DNA from: Prevotellaceae bacterium UBA3646
GTDB lineage: Bacteria > Bacteroidota > Bacteroidia > Bacteroidales > Bacteroidaceae
Assembly: GCA_002373535.1 (NCBI GenBank)
Contig: DFKL01000044.1
Coordinates: 1-25,044, forward strand
Length of the DNA stretch: 25,044 nucleotides
Direction of reading: 5' to 3'
The notes below the pieces were generated by a model. The model made no database searches. It was not told the origin of the DNA and saw only the letters and a list, made by a program, of their open reading frames with translations. A program made the position numbers and the translations under genes. Positions 15,405-22,595 of this stretch are shown here, in pieces. Positions within the stretch are counted from its first letter, which is position 1; each line of letters begins with the position of its first letter.

Positions 15405-16865
15405 TTAGTTTATCTTCCTTATTCTATATCTTTTCAATCCTGTCATAAAATACAACACACCAGCCACGACAGACGCCGCCACGCCAAAGACTATTGCGAT
15501 GTCCTGTGGCAATCTCAGTCCTTCAGGCGCATAGATGATGTAACTCACACAGACAACCATCATGAACAAAGCAGGAACAAGCGTCAGCACAGCCATCATC
15601 TGGCCGCGGTTCCTCCTCAGCCATACCGTCGCAGTCCACAACATCACCATTGCCAAAGTCTGGTTGGTCCACGCAAAATAGCGCCACAATGCATCAAAAT
15701 CCATAAGCATCAACATAGCAGCCACACCAAACATCGGCATACACAGGACCAGACGTTTTACGATACTCCTTTGGCTGACACCGATGATATCGGCAAGTAT
15801 CAGCCTGGCACTGCGAAACGCAGTGTCACCACTGGTTATAGGAGCTGCCACTACACCAAGGACGGCCAATACAGATCCTACGACGCCAAGCCACGACGTG
15901 CTTATCTCTTTTACGACCAAAGCAGGATTACCGAGAGCCGCCAGCTTCTCATACGCCGTCTGGCCCGTCTCGCCAGGCAAACCGTCGGCAAACTTGATGG
16001 CGGCGGCAGCCCATATCAGTGCGACCACCCCCTCGGTTATCATCGCACCATAGAAAACGGGCCGGCCATACCTTTCATTCGTCATGCAACGCGACATCAG
16101 CGGACACTGCGTACCGTGGAACCCGCTTATCGCGCCACATGCAATCGTGACGAACAGCATCGGGAATATGGGATAGCCCTTGGGATGATGACTTACTGCC
16201 ACGGCATCAGTCAGTTCCGGCAGATACCCGTCCTCGGTATAGATAGCATATCCTATACCTAATGCCATTACCAGCAGAGCCAGGCCGAACAGCGGATACA
16301 CCTTGCCTATCAATTTGTCAATCGGCAGAAGCGTCGCCAGGATATAGTACAGGAAAATCAGTGATATCCAGAACACACTTCCCCACAGGAAGCCCCTGTC
16401 AGGAATCATACTGTCCAGGAGCGTGGCAGGCGTGATTACGAAAACGGCACCGACAAGGACCAGCAACACCAGCGATGCCAGACGCATCACATATCGCATT
16501 GCCGTCCCGAGGTTGTCGCCGACCAGTTCTGGCATGGATACACCGCCGTCACGTACACATATCATGCCACACATATAGTCATGTACGCCTCCGGCGAAAA
16601 TACATCCCAAGACTATCCACAAATATGCCGCAGGGCCGAACAGGATACCCATGATGGCACCGAATATAGGACCTGTACCAGCTATATTCAGGAACTGCAC
16701 GAGAAATACCCTCCACGGACTCATAGGCAGATAGTCAACCCCGTCCTGCTTGGCATAGCACGGCATCACGCTCCCCGCATCGGGAGAAAAGACCCTTTCC
16801 ACCAACGAGCCGTAGATAATATAGCCAAGCAACAGGCAGACCAAGGCAAAGCTAAATGTTATCAT
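15405..16865 (-). CDS. CstA-family transporter (short form), downstream copy
   Basis: A 486-residue inner-membrane protein with about 13 hydrophobic segments. The N-terminus (MITFSFALVCLLLGYIIYGS) and the block FLNIAGTGPIFGAIMGILFG, VHDYMCGMICVRDGG, GFHGTQCPLMSRC and ITSGDTAFRSARLILAD match the carbon-starvation protein CstA family, known from E. coli CstA and BtsT (YjiY) to take up pyruvate and possibly peptides. It is shorter than E. coli CstA (about 700 residues). Its ATG overlaps the stop of the upstream paralogue (ATGA), so translation is probably coupled. The substrate is unknown. Confidence 0.88.
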   Translation of the reverse strand: MITFSFALVCLLLGYIIYGSLVERVFSPDAGSVMPCYAKQDGVDYLPMSPWRVFLVQFLNIAGTGPIFGAIMGILFGPAAYLWIVLGCIFAGGVHDYMCGMICVRDGGVSMPELVGDNLGTAMRYVMRLASLVLLVLVGAVFVITPATLLDSMIPDRGFLWGSVFWISLIFLYYILATLLPIDKLIGKVYPLFGLALLVMALGIGYAIYTEDGYLPELTDAVAVSHHPKGYPIFPMLFVTIACGAISGFHGTQCPLMSRCMTNERYGRPVFYGAMITEGVVALIWAAAAIKFADGLPGETGQTAYEKLAALGNPALVVKEISTSWLGVVGSVLAVLGVVAAPITSGDTAFRSARLILADIIGVSQRSIVKRLVLCMPMFGVAAMLMLMDFDALWRYFAWTNQTLAMVMLWTATVWLRRNRGQMMAVLTLVPALFMMVVCVSYIIYAPEGLRLPQDIAIVFGVAASVVAGVLYFMTGLKRYRIRKIN

Positions 16866-18391
16866 TTCAAATTATATCTCAGGAATATTACGGACAATAC
16901 GAATGTAAGCGAAAGGCCTGCAATATATCCGACATTGGCATCCAGCCCCAAGCCGTTACCCTTGTCGATCAATATAAAGCATGCACTTACCGCACACATG
17001 AAGACACCCGGCAGGAAACTTATCAGCCACGTCCATGAAGACGCATTCGGCCTGTGTCTCAGATAATGGGCAATCGTCAGGAACGTAAACGAGGCCAGTA
17101 CCTGGTTAAGCCAGCTTACATAAAGCCACAGGACCTTGAACGACCCCACGTTAATCATCACGATGGCAATAGCGAAGAGAGGCAAGGACAACAATATCCT
17201 ATGCACCACTGACTTCTGCGTAAAATGCGAAAAGTCCGCACATATTAGCCTTGCGGCACGAAAGGCACTTCCACCGGTACTCATCGGCGCAGCCACGATT
17301 CCCAGTACGGCCAATATCAGTCCGAAGCGTCCGAGCCAGTCGTTACATATCATATTGACGACAAGGGCCGGATTCATCTTCACTGTCTCCACCCCACCGT
17401 CCGTAACGACATGAGTCATGGCAAAATATAGTTTCTCGTAAGGAGTCTTCAGTGCAGCAGCCACCGAGCCGTAGACAGACTCCACATCAAGCGCGTCGGC
17501 AAACTTGATTGCGGCAAAAGCCCAGATCAATGCCACCACGCCCTCCGTAACCATGGCACCGTAAAAACAACGCAAGCCATATTTCTCGTTCTTTATGCAA
17601 CGGGCCATCATTGGAGACTGCGTGGCATGGAACCCGCTGACCGCACCACATGCAATCGTGATGAACAACGCCGGGAACAACGGAGTATACGACGGATCCA
17701 GGGCAGACGGATAATGGTCACACAATGCCGAGGCAATCCCCGGGATGTCACCGTCGTTGGTAAAAATACCTACGCCAACCATCAAGGCCATCAGGAGCAA
17801 GGCAATACCGAAGACAGGATATATATTACCCATTATCTTGCTTATCGGGAACACCGTCACACATACATAGAACAACATCATTCCGGCCACCCAGTAGACG
17901 TAGGTACCCGGGACACCTGCGACCTGCACCGTCAAGCTGTCCATCAGGCCTGCGGGAATCAGCGTAAAACTTGCACCTACACACAACATCAGCACAAGGC
18001 TCACGATCCTCATCACCAGTCTGCATCCGCTGCCCAGTTCGTCGCCTATAATCTCCGGCAGCGAAGCACCGTTGCGCCTTATGCTTATCATTCCCGACAT
18101 ATAGTCGTGCATGGCACCGCCCAACAGGCAGCCGAACACTATCCACAGGAACGCAGCAGGCCCGTACAGCACACCCATCAACGCGCCGAAGATCGGCCCC
18201 GTACCGGCAATATTCAGGAACTGCACTGTAAACACTTTCCATACAGGCATAGGCACATAGTCGGCACCGTCCGTGTTAGTATAGCACGGAGTCTTCCGCC
18301 CTGTATCAGGACCGAACACACGCTCGACGAAGCCACCATACACAAAGTAGCCTGCGACCAAGACGAACAAAGCAATGACAAATGTACTCAT
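16862..18391 (-). CDS. CstA-family transporter (short form), upstream copy
   Basis: A 509-residue multi-pass inner-membrane protein, paralogous to the gene that follows it. Shared landmarks are the N-terminal segment with YGGFVERVFGPD, FLNIAGTGPIFGALMGVLYG, MHDYMSGMISIRRNG, GFHATQSPMMARC and STGGSAFRAARLICADF. The central part carries an extra stretch of about 25 residues (near ESVYGSVAAALKTPYEKLYF) absent from the downstream copy. Members of the family import pyruvate or related compounds. The gene is first in a run with the paralogue, the barrel protein and rubredoxin, and has a well-formed promoter about 40 bp upstream. Two different copies could have distinct substrates or form a hetero-oligomer; the sequence does not decide. 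Confidence 0.88.
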   Translation of the reverse strand: MSTFVIALFVLVAGYFVYGGFVERVFGPDTGRKTPCYTNTDGADYVPMPVWKVFTVQFLNIAGTGPIFGALMGVLYGPAAFLWIVFGCLLGGAMHDYMSGMISIRRNGASLPEIIGDELGSGCRLVMRIVSLVLMLCVGASFTLIPAGLMDSLTVQVAGVPGTYVYWVAGMMLFYVCVTVFPISKIMGNIYPVFGIALLLMALMVGVGIFTNDGDIPGIASALCDHYPSALDPSYTPLFPALFITIACGAVSGFHATQSPMMARCIKNEKYGLRCFYGAMVTEGVVALIWAFAAIKFADALDVESVYGSVAAALKTPYEKLYFAMTHVVTDGGVETVKMNPALVVNMICNDWLGRFGLILAVLGIVAAPMSTGGSAFRAARLICADFSHFTQKSVVHRILLSLPLFAIAIVMINVGSFKVLWLYVSWLNQVLASFTFLTIAHYLRHRPNASSWTWLISFLPGVFMCAVSACFILIDKGNGLGLDANVGYIAGLSLTFVLSVIFLRYNLK

Positions 18392-18433
18392 ATCTTACTT
18401 ATACCTGATGCCTGCCTACGGCAAAATCACTTG

Positions 18434-18465
18434 CAAATATACGACTAACTTCCCAAAATAACAAA
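18434..18465 (-). promoter_or_regulatory. Promoter of the CstA-family operon
   Basis: On the minus strand: TTTG (18465-18462), a 20-bp spacer, TATATTTG (18441-18434). Both boxes match the Bacteroidetes consensus exactly. Transcription should start near 18430, giving a leader of about 39 nt before the ATG at 18391. It lies back to back with the promoter of the second GHL10 gene. Confidence 0.8.
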
Positions 18466-18470
18466 TAATA

Positions 18471-18502
18471 TTTGGAAAATCGCACACAAAGCAATACCTT
18501 TG
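18471..18502 (+). promoter_or_regulatory. Promoter of the second GHL10 operon
   Basis: TTTG (18471-18474), a 20-bp spacer, TACCTTTG (18495-18502), an exact Bacteroidetes-type promoter. The -7 box ends only 5 bp before the ATG at 18508, so transcription should begin at or just before the start codon and the mRNA would be leaderless or nearly so. Confidence 0.8.
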
Positions 18503-18507
18503 CAGAC

Positions 18508-19893
18508 ATGAGAAAACCAACCATTCTACTTTTCGTCATACTATTATCCTGCCATGCCGTGGCAGCCGCCCCTGTCAAGTACGAGGTACGAGCCGTCTGG
18601 TACACCACCCTCATGGGTTTGGACTGGCCCAGGACACGGGCAACAGGCCCGGCAACCATGGAAGCCCAGAAACAAGAGCTGTGCCGCGACCTGGACAGGC
18701 TGCAGAAAGACGGCATAAACCTCGTTTACCTGCAGACCCGTACCCGCGGAGCCGTCATATATCCGTCAGCAATAGAACCCATGGAAGCCGTATTTACAGG
18801 CAAGTACGGCCAGTCTCCCGGCTACGACCCGCTGGCTTTTGCCGTCGAGGAATGCCACAGACGCGGAATGGAATGCCATGCATGGATAGTCACGATACCC
18901 TATGCCAGGATCGTAACGGCTCGGCAGCTCGGCAGCAAGACCATACTGCACACGAGCCCCTACCTTCTGTTCAGGCAGAACGACATGTACTACCTTGATC
19001 CATCACAGGAAGAGACCGGCGACTACCTGGCCGCCATATGCCGCGAGATAGCCGCCAACTACGATGTGGACGGCATACACTTCGACTACATCCGATACCC
19101 CGAGAACACCCCGTCCGACAGACAACAGTGGCGTCGTGACAACATCACCAGGATAGTCCGCAAACTGTTCCGCACTATCAAGTCCGAGAAGCCATGGCTG
19201 CGAGTATCATGCAGTCCCGTGGGGAAATACGACGATGTCAGCCGCTACCCCTCACGCGGATGGAACGCATACGGCACGGTCTTCCAGGATGCAGTCCAGT
19301 GGATGAAGGAAGGCATCATGGACATGATATCCCCCATGATGTACTTCAAGGGAGACCATTTCTACCCATTCTGTGCCGACTGGCAGGAACAAAGCCACGG
19401 CAAGCTGGTAGCCCCCGGTCTGGGCATATATTTCCTGCATCCTTCCGAAAAGGACTGGAATCTGACAGACGTCACGCGCGAACTGTGCTTCATACGCAGC
19501 CTCGGCATGCCAGGCGCAGCATATTTCCGTGCACGCTTTCTGCTGGACAATGTAAAAGGACTGGAAGACTGGATACGCGACTTCTACTACACCACTCCGG
19601 CCATTGTACCTCCCATGGTGCCGGACACACAGACTGCCGGCAGCAGGCCAGCCGCCACGACACGCAGCAGACGCCTCGTCCTGTACGCCTCCAGAGACTA
19701 TCCAGTAGACACAACCGATCCCAATAACCTGGTCCGCGTATACTGGGGCGACGTACGATGGGACGAACTGACAAGACGCCTGTGGGGACTGAACCTCGCA
19801 GTAACCGAACTGGACGACTACGGTAACGAATCCGCCCCGCGCGACCTGACTCCTGCACCACGAAAGATTCCACACGACTTTGCCAAGCCATGA
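18508..19893 (+). CDS. Secreted GHL10-family glycosyl hydrolase (DigH-like) 2
   Basis: A 461-residue exported TIM-barrel hydrolase. The ATG at 18508 begins a signal peptide (MRKPTILLFVILLSCHAVAA, cleavage probably after VAA); an in-frame TTG at 18472 lies within the promoter. GHL10 landmarks are VRAVWYTTLMGLDWP (27-41), GINLVYLQTRTRGAVIYPS (69-87), DPLAFAVEECHRRGMECHAW (107-126) and DVDGIHFDYIRYPEN (186-200), with Asp193 a likely catalytic acid. The C-terminal 75 residues are weakly fibronectin-like. It resembles the gene at 9478 in order and motifs, but DYIRYP replaces DDYFYP, so the two are diverged paralogues. By analogy with E. coli DigH it may cut peptidoglycan glycan chains. Its stop overlaps the next start (ATGA). 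Confidence 0.87.
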   Translation: MRKPTILLFVILLSCHAVAAAPVKYEVRAVWYTTLMGLDWPRTRATGPATMEAQKQELCRDLDRLQKDGINLVYLQTRTRGAVIYPSAIEPMEAVFTGKYGQSPGYDPLAFAVEECHRRGMECHAWIVTIPYARIVTARQLGSKTILHTSPYLLFRQNDMYYLDPSQEETGDYLAAICREIAANYDVDGIHFDYIRYPENTPSDRQQWRRDNITRIVRKLFRTIKSEKPWLRVSCSPVGKYDDVSRYPSRGWNAYGTVFQDAVQWMKEGIMDMISPMMYFKGDHFYPFCADWQEQSHGKLVAPGLGIYFLHPSEKDWNLTDVTRELCFIRSLGMPGAAYFRARFLLDNVKGLEDWIRDFYYTTPAIVPPMVPDTQTAGSRPAATTRSRRLVLYASRDYPVDTTDPNNLVRVYWGDVRWDELTRRLWGLNLAVTELDDYGNESAPRDLTPAPRKIPHDFAKP

Positions 19894-21431
19894 AGCAAAT
19901 ACTATTCATCATACTCCTGCTCTTTTCCGTCGGTGAGGGCAAGGCACAGATCAACGAACTGGTACGCTCCACACCTGAGGCAGAAGGCATTGCGTCACGC
20001 TATGTCAGACAGTTCCTGGACACACTGCTTACATTCAAGACGATGCAGATACACTCCTGCATCGTAGTCAGGCACGGACGAGTCATCGGAGAGATGTACC
20101 CCACCCCATGGTCCAGGGATAACAGCCACGCACTCTACTCCGCATCCAAGACATTCACCGCGGCAGCCGTAGGCATGTGCATCAGCGACAGCCTCATCAC
20201 GCTCAACGACAGCATATACAGATACCTCGGCGAATATTTCCCCGAGGAAGCAAGCGACACGCTACGCTGCATTACGGTCCGGGACCTGCTTACCATGCAG
20301 AGCGGACTGCCCGTAGACACCAGGATGCGCACCGTGGAGACACAATGGCTCAGGTTCTACTTCGCGCAAAAGCCCCGCGACATGCCAGGCGTAAGATGGG
20401 CATACGACAGCATAGTGACATACATGCTGTCCGCCATCGTACAGAAAGTCACAGGCATGAAACTCATGGATTTCCTCAATAGACGACTGTTCATCCCACT
20501 GCATATCACCAAGGCAGCATGGGAGGAAAGTCCCGAAGGCATAAGCTGCGGAGGATGGGGCCTGTACCTCCAGCCTGAGTCGATGGCCAAGTTCGGTCAG
20601 CTGCTCCTTCAAGGCGGAGTATGGAAAGGAGTCAGCATCCTCGACACACAATGGGTAGCCGAGATGATGAAGGCACAAAGCGTAACCGGCAAGTACGGCT
20701 ACCAGATGTGGCAGTGCACCTATCCCGGATGGGCCGAGGCCAACGGAGCCTACGGACAGTACATAGACGTCATTCCCGAAAAGGACATGGTCGTCGTCAT
20801 CACCGGCTGCAACTACCAAGGCATACCACACCAGAAACTGATCAAGACCATCCTCGTATCACATTGCCAGAATAAGCCCGTAGCCGTAGTACGCAGGACA
20901 CTGCACAGGAAAGTAAACGGACGCGTAGTCAAGACATACCAGCTTCCCAGCGACCAGGAACTCCTGCGCGAGGCACAGAAGAAATACTCCATCCCCACCG
21001 CAAAAGGCGCCGCATCGAGCCACCGGTGCATCCGCGACGTCACGATACACCTTGCACCCAACATCCTGGGCTGGCAGCGCGTTACCGTCAAGCCGTCCAT
21101 GAATGGACTCAGCCTCAAGGTGACCGACACCGCCGACAAGACATACACCATCAGGCTGGGCAACAAGAAATGGACCGAAAGCACCATCACGGGACAACCC
21201 TATAACCCACGCCCCTTCCAGAACAATTTCAGCAATCTTCCCGACAAATGGAAGGTAGCAGGCTCATACGGATGGAGCAACGACGGAACACTCAACATAC
21301 GCCTGTGCTACACAGACTGGTTCTCCGGAGCAGACCTCAGCATCAAGATTACCGGAGCCATGGCAAGCTTCACTGTCAAGCCAGCCGACTCCGGCAAGCG
21401 CATCGTGACCACAGGCTGGATCTTCAACTGA
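19890..21431 (+). CDS. Secreted serine hydrolase, beta-lactamase class C fold
   Basis: A 513-residue exported protein with a signal peptide (about 1-19, ending GKA). Residues about 25-335 have the penicillin-binding/class C beta-lactamase fold: nucleophile motif Ser84-Ala-Ser-Lys87 (YSASKTFTA), ITVRDLLTMQSGLP (128-141), Tyr172-Asp-Ser174 in place of the usual YxN, SCGGWGLYLQPESMAKFGQL, and YGQYIDVIPEKDMVVVITG. Residues about 340-513 are a beta-rich C-terminal domain found in other Bacteroidales serine hydrolases. The Y-x-S variant recalls NylB-type amidases and esterases more than true beta-lactamases, so the substrate is open: D-Ala peptides, esters or amides. It overlaps the upstream GHL10 gene by 4 bp, and its stop directly abuts the converging gene's stop. 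Confidence 0.85.
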   Translation: MKQILFIILLLFSVGEGKAQINELVRSTPEAEGIASRYVRQFLDTLLTFKTMQIHSCIVVRHGRVIGEMYPTPWSRDNSHALYSASKTFTAAAVGMCISDSLITLNDSIYRYLGEYFPEEASDTLRCITVRDLLTMQSGLPVDTRMRTVETQWLRFYFAQKPRDMPGVRWAYDSIVTYMLSAIVQKVTGMKLMDFLNRRLFIPLHITKAAWEESPEGISCGGWGLYLQPESMAKFGQLLLQGGVWKGVSILDTQWVAEMMKAQSVTGKYGYQMWQCTYPGWAEANGAYGQYIDVIPEKDMVVVITGCNYQGIPHQKLIKTILVSHCQNKPVAVVRRTLHRKVNGRVVKTYQLPSDQELLREAQKKYSIPTAKGAASSHRCIRDVTIHLAPNILGWQRVTVKPSMNGLSLKVTDTADKTYTIRLGNKKWTESTITGQPYNPRPFQNNFSNLPDKWKVAGSYGWSNDGTLNIRLCYTDWFSGADLSIKITGAMASFTVKPADSGKRIVTTGWIFN

Positions 21432-22595
21432 CTACCGTCGCCTGACAAATGCAAAGTGGGCAGGAATGTCACCCGTCCTCACATCCCACAGCCTGACGCC
21501 GTCCGGCGAGAAGCAGTATAGCCTGCCTGGATTCACATAGTCACGTGCATCAGCCACCATTATCTGCCCGTTGTCCGGATTCACCGCCACCGAATAAGGC
21601 TTCCTTATCTTGCTGTCCGTACCGTCGGTGATGAAGTTCTGGCATACCAGTTCATGAGTCCTCACATTGACAATCCCGAACGTCATTACCGTCTCGTACG
21701 TCACATAGCTGAACTCACTCCCCACTATATAGAGCGAATCGCCGCACAATGCCATCGCACTGGCAGCCACATGATTTCCCGCAGGACTCCTCAACTCGTT
21801 TACGGCAGCCAGACTGCCAGGCCTGTCTATCCAATACAGCGAGGCCGGAGCATCATAGTAGTCACCGCGCGAGGAAACCCACAGCTGACCGAACCTGTCC
21901 GCGACGGCAAGGTGCAGGTTCACGGCTACTGGAATACGCCGCACCTCGGACATCGTAGCCAAGTCCACCACCGAGACCGTCCTCTCATAATTATTTACCA
22001 TGTATCCGCCGCTGTTCGCAATATATGCATAGCCGTCCAGAATTGCAATACCGTCGGGCTGATACCCCACCAGGCAAGTATCCACCACCTGCAGCGTCGC
22101 CGTGTCGATACGCGCCACGTATCCCCGCTGCTTGTAATTGTCGTCTATCTGCACAGGCCCGGCATAGCTCGTCACATAGGCATAAGGTCCGTCAAAGGCC
22201 AGATACCTGCAATTCGGAATCTCAATCTGCCCCAGACGCCTGGCAGTACCAGCATCCATCACCTCCACCTTGTTGCTGCAGTTAATCACCGCCCACAGCC
22301 TGCTGCCATATACCTGCAAGTCATTGCCCACGTCACCCAGTTCCTTTACGACATCCGGATTGGCATTACCATATACATTACGCGTATACGTCGCACTGGC
22401 ATAGTCATAGAAGTCCAGCGTACACTTGTTCGATCCCATGTTGCCCTCATTCAGCAGGTAGAACCCCGCAATGGGTCCGGATACGGCCTCACCAGCCTTC
22501 TCGGACTCAGACGGCCAGACAATCACATCCTGCCGGCAAGACACCGCCAGGAGCATTCCTGCACATAACACCGCACAAACCCACGACCTTCTCAT
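21432..22595 (-). CDS. Beta-propeller lipoprotein (DUF5074/YncE-like), BtuG-like
   Basis: A 387-residue lipoprotein (signal MRRSWVCAVLCAGMLLAVSC, lipidated Cys20). The remainder shows repeats of about 45 residues of the YncE-type propeller: GFYLLNEGNMGSNKCTLDFYD, VGNDLQVYGSRLWAVINCSN, RYLAFDGPYAYVTSYAGP, QPDGIAILDGYAYIANSGG, KPYSVAVNPDNGQIMVADA. Bacteroides BtuG proteins are surface lipoproteins of this design that bind vitamin B12 extremely tightly and pass it to BtuB. Its overlap (ATGA) with an upstream TonB receptor gene supports such a pair. I cannot confirm the ligand; other TonB ligands are possible. It converges on the serine hydrolase gene with no base between stop codons. Confidence 0.82.
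   Translation of the reverse strand: MRRSWVCAVLCAGMLLAVSCRQDVIVWPSESEKAGEAVSGPIAGFYLLNEGNMGSNKCTLDFYDYASATYTRNVYGNANPDVVKELGDVGNDLQVYGSRLWAVINCSNKVEVMDAGTARRLGQIEIPNCRYLAFDGPYAYVTSYAGPVQIDDNYKQRGYVARIDTATLQVVDTCLVGYQPDGIAILDGYAYIANSGGYMVNNYERTVSVVDLATMSEVRRIPVAVNLHLAVADRFGQLWVSSRGDYYDAPASLYWIDRPGSLAAVNELRSPAGNHVAASAMALCGDSLYIVGSEFSYVTYETVMTFGIVNVRTHELVCQNFITDGTDSKIRKPYSVAVNPDNGQIMVADARDYVNPGRLYCFSPDGVRLWDVRTGDIPAHFAFVRRR

Noticed and set aside
21654..22568. Open frame of about 300 codons on the plus strand opposite the propeller gene
   Set aside because: It is His/Arg-rich with no motif and mirrors the real lipoprotein gene.
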